From contig JAQFVV010012970.1 of assembly GCA_028023455.1 (NCBI GenBank), positions 297,801 through 361,800 of the forward strand: a stretch of DNA of 64,000 nt. The letters run 5' to 3'. Under the pieces are notes generated by a model. The model searched no databases. It was not told the DNA's origin and worked only from the letters and a program-made list of their open reading frames with translations. The position numbers and the translations under genes were made by a program. Source of the DNA: Epiperipatus broadwayi. Its lineage: Eukaryota; Onychophora; Udeonychophora; Euonychophora; Peripatidae. Of this stretch, positions 11,400-22,447 are shown piece after piece. Each line of letters starts with the position of its first letter. The stretch's first letter is position 1.

Positions 11400-13044
11400 T
11401 AGAATGAGCAAGTAGGGAAAAATAAAGAAATAAATAGATTTATAACAGAAATGTATTCAAAAGGAAGCATAGGTGTGAATGATTTAGTGAAATTGAAGAG
11501 GATGGATTTTAAAGATGCTGAGATACATGGGATACAAAAAACACATAAGATTGGGATACCTTTGAGACCAATAATTAATAATATTGATGCATATTATGAA
11601 AAATTATCAAAATGGTTATTTACTAAGGTTTTAAAAAAATATGGAAAGAAAGAGGAAATAATGTTAATAATTCATATGAATTTATAAAAGAATTAAAAGT
11701 TTTTTTAGAAAAAAACAATAATGTAAAAAATATATGGTTTGTAAAATTAGATGTGTGTAATATGTATACAAATATGGATCCAAATAAAGCTGTTGAAGTA
11801 ATTATGGAAATGTATATTAAGGATGGTAATAAGAATATTAAAATAGAAAGTCATTTATTATATGACATGTTGAGTGTATGCTGTAAGGATGTTATATTTG
11901 TATACAATGGAAAATATTATAAACAGTGTAAAGGTCTGAGTATGGGAAACTGTTTAAGTGGTTTACTGGCCTCATTATATATGGATTTTTTTGAAAAAAG
12001 ATATTTTGGTGATACTAGATACGAATCTATATTTTATGTGAGATATATTGATGATTATTTTTTGATATTCAATGGGAATAAAAGGAAATCAGAATGTTTT
12101 TTAAAATATATTAATTCAATTGAGGAAAACATAAAATTTATAATGGAAAAAGAAATAAATAATTCAATTAATTATATGGATGTTAAAATTAAAAAAGTTA
12201 TAAAAAATTATAGAGTAGGGATTGAGACTAGTATTTTTAGAAAAGATACTTTTTTATGGATTATTGAGTAATTGGGAATCAGATATTGAATACATACATA
12301 GGATTAATATTGTTAATAATAGAATAGTTAAAGGAATTAATCTATGTTCAGAGGAGGGGTTATTTAGGGAGGAAATGGAGTGTATAAAAAATGAGGCAAT
12401 AAAAAATGATTATCCAATTAAGATTATTAATGAATTATGTGGAAAAAAGAATATAGACAAAATTGAGAGGAAATTGAAAAAAAAAAAGAAGGAATTTATG
12501 TATAGTGGGTATAAAGTGTCAAAAAGTACTTTTTTTAAGATTAAAAAGATAATGAGGGATATGAATAAGAAATATGGTAAGGAATGTGGTTTATTGTTGA
12601 AACCAGTATATAAAAGGAAATGTAATTTAGGTAATATGATAAGAAATAGAAATGTTGAAAACATGAATGGTATTTATAAAATAGAATGTTTGGATTGTAA
12701 AAAAGAGAATAAAGATGTATCATATATTGGTACAACAATGAACAAATTAGAGACAAGATTGAAACAGCATTTGAGAGATAGGAATTCTAATGTAAATATA
12801 CATAGTAAGGAAGTTGGACATACATATTTTAAGATTAAAATGTTGGAGGGGGTTTAGATTGTATAAAGAAAGAATGGTAAAAGAGAGTTTATATATAAAA
12901 AGATATAAACCTGTTTTAAATAGAATTGGATAAGTAATGGATAAAGAATTATTTTTGGAAATAAATTCATTTTTTGAAGTATATAAGAAAGAAAAAGGAA
13001 ATAAGTTTTTTATTGTAACAATTGGTTTTTTGGATAAAAGAAAA
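11400..13044 (+). pseudogene. Penelope-like element: reverse transcriptase and GIY-YIG endonuclease
   Basis: Three overlapping frames (11451-11687, 11753-12271, 12222-12857) plus a tail to 13044 make one polyprotein broken by frameshifts. The order is: a finger segment with GIQKTHKIGIPLRPIINN; the RT palm with KLDVCNMYTNM; a KGLSMGN segment; the catalytic YVRYIDDYFLIF block (about 12037-12072); a basic linker; and a GIY-YIG domain with YKIECLDC and SYIGTTMNKLETRLKQHL (about 12672-12770). RT followed by GIY-YIG is diagnostic of endonuclease-bearing Penelope-like elements, which prime reverse transcription at cut DNA. The N-terminal part before about 11400 is missing, so the copy is 5' truncated. 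The reading frame continues beyond a 2.5-kb insertion (13045-15553) to a stop close to 15600. Confidence 0.9.
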
Positions 13045-13301
13045 GGTACTTGTGAATAATTCAACCGATGACGTTTTTGACTTACCGATTTCCCTTCCGG
13101 TAGACATCGACGTTTTTTGCATGACAATGTTGTCATGGTAACCAAGTGACTGGCGTGATTAATCCATCAGAGAGTCTTTTTTTTTTTTTTTCACCCGCGA
13201 GATTTAAAATTCGTAGAGAGGTTTGGGAAATTTTTTGATTTTTCTGTCTATTGCGATTTTGCTATCCACGGCATCACAGTTACTTTTTTGAGCTGTTAAT
13301 T

Positions 13302-14260
13302 CGGGTAAAGTGTTTTATTTATCTGTTTATTTTAAATTTACAAAAAAATTTTGTTAATATTTCTACAATTCTCAAACTTCTCCGGTAAAGTGTTTTTTAT
13401 TTATCTGTTTATTTTAAATTTACAAAAAGTTTTTGTTAATATTTATACAATTCTGAAACTTACATTGAATTATGTTTAATGTGTAAATAATTTATTCTCC
13501 GGTAAAGTGTTTTTTATTTATCTGTTTATTTTAAATTTACAAAAACTTTTTGTTAATATTTCTACATTACGTTTTTAATGTGTAAATAATTTGAAATAAT
13601 TTTTTAAATCAATTTTGCAATATGCAGTATGTTTTAAAAATTACCAAATGCATGTAAAAGTGCGGCGTTTTCTGGACGCCATTAATACCAGATTTGCATT
13701 AGATCGCGTCTTTTTTATTTAGGTGTTTATTTAAAATTTACAAAAAGTTTTTGTTAATATTTCTACAATTCTCAAACTTATTTACAAAAAATATTTGTTA
13801 ATATTTCTACAATTCTCAAATTTACATTGAATTACGTTTTAATTTTATTTTTAATTTCTGAATTATATCATACAGCTATGAGAGTAATACAATGTCTGAT
13901 ATCCGGAGCCCCCACCAATTCCAGCGCTACGCGCTGCTGTATCTTAAAATTGAGAATAATATTTTGACGCATGCATGTACATTTTTTTTTTAGTATTTGC
14001 CTGACCTGCGTCAGATATTTTTCATTTTTGAATATTTTTTAGCATGTGACCTGGATAATTCAACCGATGACGTATTATCAGTCTACAATTGAATTATGTT
14101 TTAATTTCATTTTTAATTTCTGAATTGTATCATACAGAAAATTATTTTTCGTAATTTATTCCGGTAAACTGTTTTTTATTTATCTGTTTATTTTAAATTT
14201 ACAAAATCTTTTTGTTAATATTTCTACAATTCTCAAATTATTTTTCGTAAATTCATCGTC
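13302..14260 (+). repeat. Internal subrepeats of the 2.5-kb element
   Basis: A segment beginning CGGTAAAGTGTTTTTTATTT and ending near TTGTTAATATTTCTACAATT recurs at about 13302, 13381, 13499 and 14161. Shorter pieces (ACAAAAAGTTTTTGTTAATA type) recur at about 13740, 13784, 14269 and 14938. Copies are diverged by point changes and small indels. Confidence 0.8.
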
Positions 14261-15370
14261 AATTATAAAAACTTTTTGTTAATATTTCTACAATTCTCAA
14301 ATTATTTTTCATAAATTCATCAGCAATTATAAAAATTACAGGATGCGACGCCATTAATACCAGATTTGCATTAACCTTTTGACTGTTTGACTCGTTCTTA
14401 ATCGAGGCACTTTTTGATACATATTCGTTTTAATCGAGTAAATTTGACATCGCTGTAAATTGCTTAGTTTTGACTTTCGGTTTTACGTCTTTTTAGACAA
14501 AAGTTTTATAATATGCTGCCATCTATTGAATTATTTTACAAGTAAAAAATCAATAATTGATGATTTATGCCAAACAAGAACTAAGCACTGCCTTTTTCTT
14601 TTCTTGAATCTTATTGGCTGTTGAAATTTGAAACAAAAGAAAGGGAAAAGCTCCTCCTCATCATCGTTTTCATTTCGAATAATTTTTATTTTGAAAATGA
14701 TAACGAATGTTAGAGAATTTTAAAATATTTTTTGGGATGAAATAAAAAAAATAAAATTATTTCTCATAATATGTCAAAAATAAATATTAGTTGTTTAATT
14801 ATTTTTAAAAAAAATATGTTTTTTGTCTAATTTTAAATTATATTTTTTATTTTATATATTACAAAGGAATTATAAATGAAAAATTGATACATATTTGATA
14901 AAATCGCGTCTTTTTAATTTAGCTGTTTATTTAAAATTTACAAAAAATTTTTGTTAATATTTCTACAATTGAATTACATTTTAATTTATTTTTTAATTTC
15001 TGAATTGTATCATACAGAAAATTATTTTTCGTAAATTCATGGGCAATTATAAAAATTACAGCTATGAGAGTAATACAAGGTATAGGTGTAAGCCAAGCCT
15101 TATAATTGAGCATAATATAGGGTGGTTTTATAAATTAGAATATAGTTTTTTCTAAATTATTTTGACACATGCATGTACATTTTTATTTTTTATTTTTTTT
15201 ACTATTTGCCTGACCTGCGTCAGATTTTTGCCCTTTTTTTTTTTTTGTTTTTTATCACGTGACCTGCGTCACATTTTTTTTCTTTTTTTTATGTTTAATT
15301 TTTTTTTTAATTTTTATATTTTTGCCATGTTTTTTTTGTTTTTTACCACATGATCAACCGATGACGTATT
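13705..15370 (+). repeat. Large internal duplication (about 13705-14080 and 14903-15370)
   Basis: Both units run in the same order: ATCGCGTCTTTTT, the TTATTTAAAATTTAC subrepeat, CAGCTATGAGAGTAATACAA (13874 and 15059), a GCATGCATGTACATTT block, GCCTGACCTGCGTCAGAT, and finally CAACCGATGACGTATTA (14061 and 15354), the same motif as the element terminus. The element therefore looks like a partial multimer in which terminus-like sequence closes each unit. Confidence 0.75.
14371..14900. mobile_element. TTAA-type MITE nested in the 2.5-kb element
   Basis: It begins TTAACCTTTTGACTGTTTGA. The flanking host sequence is interrupted exactly here: the uninterrupted form CCAGATTTGCATTAGATCGC occurs at about 13689-13708, while here CCAGATTTGCATTA is followed by about 530 extra bases before AAATCGCGTC resumes at 14901. 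The interior shares a block with the 740-bp element at 33578-34317 (TGCTGCC-TCT-TGAATTATTTTACAAG, then a GATTGGCTGTT block). The TTAA start and related termini suggest a piggyBac-like MITE, but the right terminus is decayed. Confidence 0.65.
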
Positions 15371-15541
15371 ACCCTGAAGGCATATCGGTCTAATGTTGCG
15401 TTTTTTAACGTACCGTGTTCACGTGATCTGCGGACACATTTTAGCGATTACATGTGTCCGCAAATCACTTGGAGACGTTATCTTAAAAATCGCAAGATTA
15501 GACTGATATGCCTTCAGGGTAATATGTCATCGGTTGAATTA
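15353..15541. repeat. Long imperfect palindrome at the right end of the 2.5-kb element
   Basis: The left arm (from CAACCGATGACGTATTACCC) and right arm (ending with GGGTAATATGTCATCGGTTG) are complementary for about 90 bases each, including GAAGGCATATCGGTCTAAT against ATTAGACTGATATGCCTTC and GTGTCCGCAAATCAC against GTGATCTGCGGACAC, with almost no loop. It could extrude as a cruciform or arise from fold-back copying during transposition. Confidence 0.8.
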
Positions 15542-15553
15542 TACACAAGTACC

Positions 15554-15885
15554 AAAGAAAATGTAAAAAGGGAAAGTTTTTTGAGAAGGGAGTCAAGTAA
15601 GTGTGGTGTATGTTTTTGTGTTTTTAATTTAATTGATTTTAATGTATTTTATTTATTTTTAAATTTTATGGGGTTTATATGTTTTATATTGGTTTTGATT
15701 ATTTTGTTTTTTTGGTTTTATTATGTGAAGTTTGTTTATAATGTAATATGTTTTTTCTAGATTCTTGAAAATGACTATAGAGTAAAGATAGTCGAAACGT
15801 TGGAAATAAGTGGATATATATATATACATCAAATAAAGTTTTTGAAAAGAAAAGAAGTGGTTTTAATTATAGAATTATATGATAC
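15554..15885 (+). other. PLE 3' end: last codons, 3' UTR and stem-loop
   Basis: The first bases continue the PLE frame to a TAA at about 15598. The untranslated part ends with a hairpin GACTAT (15773-15778) / ATAGTC (15788-15793) directly followed by GAAACGTTGG (from 15794), a hairpin-plus-GAAACGT arrangement typical of Penelope-like 3' ends. The last bases, GAAAAGAAAAGAAGTGG to about 15877, are duplicated at 39937-39977, which places the element's 3' terminus near 15878. A T-rich translated segment (15600-15760) is low complexity and not considered a protein. Confidence 0.7.
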
Positions 15886-18029
15886 TACTTAAATATGCAT
15901 TAGATATATATTGATTATTGTTCAATTATTGTGTTTCATTATAATCTCCAATGTATATAACAAATTGATGAATTAATTGTATTTGGATTAATGGTAAGCT
16001 ATATGTATTACAATTTGTATACTTTGTGTATGTGTTTAGATACTTTAAAAAAATTTGAATGCAATCATTATAAACACTAACTTTTCTCATGTAAATTACT
16101 CAAGTTATAATAAAAAACACATTAACTGTCAAAATTTTTCACCGTTTGCTGTGCGTTTTTTAATCAAGCGCAAAACATTTCCAACTTCATTAACCAAATA
16201 CCTGTGCAATTAAAAAATAATTAACATTTTTATAAGGTTACAAAATAATTTGGATTTTTTTATATAGTTTGCAAATGTTTTTTTTTATTATTATTAAATA
16301 GAACGAATTTTTAAAGAAAAATTTTATACTGTCACGTGCATTGAAAAAGTTCATTAATCTTAGCAGCTGTGGTAATAATATAAACATGTATATCTTTGTT
16401 AAAACAATTTACATTTTAAATATATTCTGAAATTGCGATATTTGTAAAAGCTAATTTTTCATTTTCAAAGTTCAGAGTTTAAAAACACTTTTATATTTTA
16501 AAGATTAAATAATGTTATTTATATATGAAATGAATAAAAACCGAAATTATCATTTATTCATATATAAATTGAATAACAAGATAAATGATAATGTAAATTC
16601 AAATTGAAGTGTGAAAATTACGGAAAATAAATGTTAAGAAAAGTGAGGAAAAAACGGTAGAATTAATTGTTGTATTTATATCGTAGTATAACTGGAAGTA
16701 ATATTCCTGGTTATTTAAGAATAGTACACGACTCTAAAAATAAATATAAATACGCTATTGAATGTATTTATAATACAAATATATTAGTATATAGTATATA
16801 CAATCGCTTTAAAACGCTGGGAGAAGAAGCTGTTAATGGCAAACAATCAAAATAAATCAATATTGGCTAAGCGCTTTCGAGGTCTTATATAATCAAAATT
16901 AATCCAAATTCAGAACTCAAACAATAATCTCTTACATACTGCATATGTACAGCGTTTAGGTACAATATTTTGCCTAGTTATGGTTGGTAATCTATGCAAG
17001 TTTATCTGTTAAGCATACAGCTATGTTTGGGAAGGATGCCATGACCTCCCGTTAGGATCCTGCTTCTTCCAGTTTTATGGGTTACTTGCCTAGTATGCAA
17101 GTATAATGATGACTGTAGCTAAAAGCTTTCTGCTCCAGATTTAAGTGTGCTTCCCCGCATTCTAAAATATTGTGAACAACATATATACTGCCTTTCAACA
17201 TCTAACAGTTATCTTATGTCTATGCATCTGCAAGTCGATGTTTCCTTTTATAGTAGAATCTCTGTTTCTATTGAAAATGATAGAATTCTTGAACCTAACT
17301 TTTCAATTCACCTGTTTATGCTATTGGCCATATTTTTCCTTTTATTGTTATCTCATTTGTCAGTTTTATTCTAACTTAAATTCAATCTTGATAGTCTTGT
17401 AGTAAAAGCAAGTTTATTATGGAATGATAAGCATCTACTAAATTAGGATAAGTTTGTAACATTATAAGAAGCTAAGAACTGGGATATAAATGAAAAGATT
17501 AATAAATGTTCAAAGAAGAGAAGAGCATATATACTAAAGTAGTAAACAAGTGAATAAATAATTAACTATGATATGAACTATGCACACAAAACTATATGGA
17601 GAATAATTGGATATTTTTATTGCTAGAGAGTTCATAAAAAGTTGAGTATCAGAACTGAATTCAATCTGATAGCCTCATGTTCTGAGTTTGAAACCCCATC
17701 ACTGCACTAAATTATGCAGGTTACAAAGCTACGCACATGATGTTAGTAAAGGAATGCAGTAATACAGAATAGTTACAAAGAAAAATGTGTTTGTATTATA
17801 TAATGTGGATCATTTTGAATGGAAAAGCTATGAAATGGAAATAAACATCAATTGACTCAGATATCTGTAAGTCATTAATATAAAAAAATAATCAAATTGT
17901 TAATATTGCCAAAGAGTTCTTAAAAAGTTTACCACTGCTCTAAACCATGCATATTCTGGAAAAAGTATGCATGTTGTATGATAGAAATAATAAGCCCTTA
18001 TCCATGTTAACAATAAACTAAGAGAGATA
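15886..18029. other. No recognisable gene
   Basis: A+T-rich with short unsupported reading frames. A weak box-B-like GAGTTTGAAACCCC at about 17685-17698 hints at a decayed SINE but no box A is convincing. Confidence 0.4.
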
Positions 18030-18385
18030 TTAATTAAAACAGTATCGACTTTTACACAATAGTGTCACCTAGGACAATTTATAGTACAATTTATAGTAAT
18101 CAATAAATGCAATATGGTTGTGCATTTAATCCATATCTGATGCTTACTCATCCAATATCTCCAGACTAGATTCCAGCTTATGGCTTTCATCAGTGAGGAT
18201 CCTTGGATCTTAGAGCACTGTATCTGCTATAAGATTCAAGGTTCCTCATTGATGAAAATCATAATTTAGAAACTAGTCTGCGGATATTGTATAAGTAAGC
18301 ACTAGACAGGATTAAATGTACAATCTTCTAGCATCTATTGTTACTATAGATTGCACTAGGTGGCACTATTGTGTGAAAAAAGATT
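18030..18385. repeat. Hammerhead family H1, palindromic decayed copy
   Basis: Two H1-like segments face away from each other. The minus-strand one (18151-18206) gives CCAA, CCTCA, CTGATGA, a short hairpin, GGAATCTAGTC and TGGAGATATTGG. The plus-strand one (about 18237-18290) gives CCTCA, TTGATGA, a decayed hairpin, GAAACTAGTC and TGCGGATATTG. The outer parts are complementary (CACAATAGTGTCACCTAGG near 18055 against a TAGGTGGCACTATTGTG near 18357). Both cores are damaged compared with the 21-22 kb copies. Confidence 0.6.
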
Positions 18386-20185
18386 ATCTTGTGAAAATGG
18401 TATGGAGCAGAATATGGAAAAACTTAGACTGGGAAATGTAAAATTAAGTAGCTAACAAGTTTCTCTTGGTATAATTGCTGAGAGATTCTTGACTTCGTTT
18501 AAGAAGAAGCTACAGCCCATCACATCACATCACTACTATTTTAACAGCTTGTGTAAGCATAAGTTAAATAATGCAAATATTTTCGAAAATATTAAAAATG
18601 AAATTTTATTTACAAGAAAAAAAGACAAAAAAATTATAAAGGTTCTGATGGTAGACATTTAATGTTTAATATCAGTAAAGTTTATTTGAATAATTTTTCA
18701 CTGTTTAAAATAGAAATTATCACTTAATTATTAATAAACAAATATATAATAATTTTGCTGAAAATAATAAATATATAAGATTAAGTGCAAATCTATTTTT
18801 CTGATATTGTGATGCCAAAAAAGATTTTATGTTATACAAGTAAGGAAATATATTTTGTTCTCAACTGAAATCTTTTACAAGGGATTATTTCTTTTTTCTT
18901 GTATTACTGACAAATCTCTTACATCTACATACTATATTTATATTCAAAATCTTAATCTGTTAAATGAATTCTAAATATGAAAATCACCCAATTTACAATT
19001 TAGCATTGAATAATAATATTTTAAGTACTTTTGTTAATAATTATATTGAAATTTATATGCTCATTTTGATGAATTAAAACATCTTTTTGTAATCTAAACA
19101 CATAAAAGCTAAAATTTCTGGTAGGATTTTTGAAAAACTTTGGAAATGTGATTGTCTTATGTTAGTTTTAAATGTTTCAAGAATATGTGAACTTCATTCA
19201 TACCATTTTAAAGATTCTTTTTTTTTTTATAATTTATTAGATGAAATGATAGTAAGATCTGAAATAATTATCACTGTTAATTACTAAATAAATTATTTAG
19301 AAAATTAAGAAACACTATAGGTATGGTATTTGTTTCCAATAAAATGCAAGAAATGTGATACATATTCTTTTATTCATTTAGTGAGAGAACTACCTAAGTT
19401 AATTGAAAAAGGATTGTGGAAATGTCTAAAAGTAGCTGTTTGTCCATTGAAGTTTTTCTGCAATGTACTACTGTTAATCTATAAGATGCATTACTATGGG
19501 AGTGTAAGTAAAATCTGACACATCTGGAATCTGAATGTTAAATAGCAATATATCATAGTTCATAGATTGCTTTTTTATTCCTTTTTATGTTAGTATTTTT
19601 CAAGAAGAATGCATCAAGATGTAATACAAATTTGAGGGTGATATTTTTAATTTAAACCTTTAAAATCAAATGAAGAACTTCATCTTTTGAGATCCTAAAT
19701 TTACAGTCTTCTGATAATTTTTAATCTTTTCAAATTAAATGGGAAACTACAGAAAGTTTTTAATATTTTTAATTTTATAATTAATTTTTGATTCAATAAT
19801 TAAGTGTCAAAAAAACTCAACTAGAAAGTTTATCAACAAGTGATAGAAATCATGAATTTTTGGCTTATCTGATTATCAGGACATTAACAAACTCTCCTTA
19901 TAGTAAATGGTAATTATATGTTGTTTTGCTGATTATCAGGTTAAGAATATATATATATATTATTTTAATTACTACAATTTGATTTACAAGCACCAAACTT
20001 TCTGCAGTTATAACTTTAATACTATCCACTTCATATAAATATATTGATGATTATTATTAATCTTTTATTAAATTAGAGATTATAATAGCAATGCCAGGTT
20101 AAATAAAAGCTTTTAACCCAGCTAAAGATTAATTTATCTGTTTTTAATTCAACATAATCACATGGAATAATTAATCTAACCTAGA
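18386..20185. other. No recognisable feature
   Basis: A+T-rich. The short frame at 19330-19518 shows no motif. Nothing repeated elsewhere was noticed. Confidence 0.45.
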
Positions 20186-20189
20186 ATAG

Positions 20190-20260
20190 CTGAAAAGTAA
20201 TGTTCAGCATAAAATGCATATAGGAAGTCATTTATTCTTTATATTTTTTATATGTTTCAA
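20190..20260 (+). repeat. Possible decayed hammerhead-SINE fragment
   Basis: The string GTTCAGCATAAAATGCATAT and a following GTCATTTATTC resemble the stem II, GAAATGCAT and stem I part of the copy at 46675-46733. The CUGAUGA core is not intact. Relationship inferred from order and similarity only. Confidence 0.35.
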
Positions 20261-20544
20261 AAATGTGATGAAATGGAAGATTTAAATATATTTAAAAAAG
20301 ATCAATTTAACTATATTTAGCCACTTCTTAGGGACTTGACTTGGATGTGCATTTGATACCTACCTTCAATGTTTTCTGCTGCATTCCACAAGTAATTTTA
20401 TTATAATGAAATAATGCAATTGGTGTAGTTATGTATAGAAATATTCTTCTTCCGAATTTATAGCATTGAAGTGAAACATAAATTTCCTTTCTATTCCATA
20501 CAATGTTAAAAAAAAACATTGAAGTAAGATATTCAGTAATATCC

Positions 20545-20870
20545 CATCATCATCATCATCTTGAATCATTGTTGAGCCACTGCATGCTGAAAGTCTCTCC
20601 AAGAGTAACCTAGTTTTTCAATCTCTAGCTTCTCTGCATCATGCCAGCAAACTTCTTTATATCAACCATTCATCTTGCATGTGGTCTCTTTCTTGGTCCT
20701 TTAAAATGTCATTGGATCTGATTTAAAATTTAAACTGTCCATCTATTACCATCTCTTGTACCAGTATTTCCAGTTCATATCATTTTCAGGCTCTTCATTT
20801 TTTCAATGATGTCCTTCGTGTCTGTTTGTTTTTTCACTCATGCATTCCATTTTTCAGTAATATTCTAAAA
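20545..20870 (-). pseudogene. RTE LINE 3'-end copy
   Basis: It begins on the plus strand with CATCATCATCATC, the complement of the ATG-type tail, and then follows the common RTE 3' sequence (AAAGTCTCTCCAAGAG, CATGTGGTCTCTTTCTTGG, a CATCTATTACCATCTC block). It is 5' truncated after about 325 bases, the usual fate of target-primed LINE copies. The reading frame is broken. Confidence 0.75.
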
Positions 20871-21144
20871 ATAAAATATCAAGATTAAATAAATTTTCAG
20901 ATTAAACTTTTGTTATATTCTATTGTTCATTATGCCTTATATAGTTTACTGCAGAGAAGCTGAATCTGGAGTTTGAGATATATTGACTGTGGCTCATCTT
21001 CATCACCAGAGATTTCTTAATAAATCATTGGTATTTTTTATTCTTGATATTATGGCAATTCATATTTTTTGATAAGATTTTATAAAAATTTTATTTCACA
21101 TAATAAGTTTATTAAATGCAAAATGATTCATTGTTTACATTTTT
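20871..21144. other. No recognisable feature
   Basis: Short A+T-rich spacer before the terminus of the DDE transposon fossil. Confidence 0.4.
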
Positions 21145-21404
21145 ATGCAGGGTGTTCCAATAGACCACATATATAGGGAAAATGTAGCTAAATGTCATTT
21201 ATTTACAAAATATTCTTTATAAAATATTCTCTATATGTTGTTCATCTCTTTCTACCCATAACATGAACACTATTTCTTATGCTAGCATATTACTGTTATT
21301 AAAACAGACAAAACTCTCCATACAGTAGTGCCACTCAGTGCCAACCAGAGTAATCAATGGATGCCAGAAGGCTTGTGCATAAAATCCCTATCTAGTGCCT
21401 ACTC

Positions 21405-21461
21405 ATTCAGTATCCCCAGACTAGTTTCTGTCTTGTGGCCTTCGTCAGTGAGGAGCTTTGG
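21405..21461 (-). ncRNA. Hammerhead-like motif H1, minus-run copy
   Basis: On the minus strand: CCAAAGCTCCTCA, CTGACGA (the change is at position 7, which tolerates any base), AGGCCACAAGACA (stem II weakened), GAA, palindrome ACTAGT, C, then TGGGGA. The distal part of stem I (TTGG) has mutated to CTGA. Confidence 0.65.
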
Positions 21462-21991
21462 ACCTGAGAGCACTGCATCTAGATCTTAGGATCTAATGCA
21501 ACACTCCAGCAGCCACCTTTTATCTCTACTTAACTACAAAACTATGAGAATAAAATTAAAAATACACTAATATTTTCAATCTAAGCTCAATAGCTTATAT
21601 AGTCATATGGGTCTGAACCCAGTACCCATACATTTTGGTGTCTTTGGCTCTTTAACAACCATAAACATCACTATTCTATTAGGCAGGATTGATGTTAAAC
21701 CACTAAACATCACATGATCACTATTTCTTATACTAGCGCATTACTGTTATTAAAACAGGCAAAACTCTCCATACAGTAGTTTAACACCAATCCTGCCTAA
21801 TAGAATAGTGGTGTCTATGGTTGTTAAAGAGCCAAAGACTCCAAAATGTATGGGTACTGAACTGAGTTCAGACCCAAATGACTATATAAGCTATTGAGCT
21901 TAGATTGAAAATATTACTGTGTTTTCAATTTTATTCTCATAGTTTTGTAGTTAAGTAGAGATAAAAGGTGACTGCTGGAGTGCTCTCAGAT

Positions 21992-22046
21992 CCAAAGCTC
22001 CTCACTGATGAAGGCCACAAGCCAGAAACTAGTCTGGGGATATTGG
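21992..22046 (+). ncRNA. Type I hammerhead-like ribozyme motif H1 (best copy)
   Basis: All parts appear in order. Stem I: CCAA (21992-21995) pairs with TTGG (22043-22046), and TCCTCA (21999-22004) pairs with TGGGGA (22035-22040) with one G-U; the internal loop between is AGC / TA. Core CTGATGA is 22005-22011. Stem II is GGC (22013-22015) / GCC (22021-22023), preceded by an A-A mismatch at the helix base. GAA is 22025-22027. The palindrome ACTAGT (22028-22033) is a minimal stem III that could also pair between two molecules. C (22034) is the predicted cleavage position. The A-A mismatch beside the core is the one weak point and may lower activity. Confidence 0.72.
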
Positions 22047-22447
22047 ATTAGTAGGCACTAGGTAAGGATTTTATGTACAAGCCTTCTGGCATCCATTGAT
22101 TACTCTGGTTGGCACTGAGTGGCACTACTGTATGAAGAGTTTTGCCTGTTTTAATAACAGTAATGTGCTAGCATAAGAAATAGTGATCATGTGATGTTTA
22201 GTGGTTTAACTCCCATTCTGCTTAATAGAATAGTGGTGTCTATGGTTGTTAAAGAGCCAAAGACACTAAAATGTATGGGTACTGAACTGGGTTCAGACCC
22301 ATATGACTATATAAGCTATTGAGCTTAGATTGAAAATATTATTGTGTTTTCAATTTTATTCTCATAGTTTTCTAGTTAAGTAGAGATAAAAGATGGCTGC
22401 TGGAGGGTTGCATTAGATCCTAAGATCTAGGTGCAGTGCTCTCAGAT

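Larger units (their letters stand above)
13045..15553. mobile_element. 2.5-kb terminal-inverted-repeat element inserted in the PLE
   Basis: The left end GGTACTTGTGAATAATTCAA (continuing CCGATGACG) and the right end, whose complement starts GGTACTTGTGTATAATTCAA, form inverted repeats of about 30 bases. A perfect 8-bp duplication AAAGAAAA flanks them (13037-13044 and 15554-15561). Removing the element and one duplication restores a continuous PLE 3' end, which confirms the limits. No transposase is visible inside. The interior is composed of repeated segments and one nested MITE. Eight-bp duplications with termini starting GG fit the Merlin group among DNA transposons, but also others, so no superfamily is assigned. 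A smaller element with matching termini lies at 27267-27922. Confidence 0.85.

Noticed and set aside
12410-13145. Three minus-strand frames opposite the PLE
   Set aside because: Shadows of the plus-strand RT/GIY-YIG coding region; hydrophobic, low-complexity translations without motifs.
13190-14350. CRISPR-like spaced repeats
   Set aside because: Repeats vary in length, are separated by related rather than unique sequence, and lie in an animal transposon.
15162-15353. Phe-rich 63-codon frame
   Set aside because: Arises from long T runs inside the TIR element; no support as a protein.
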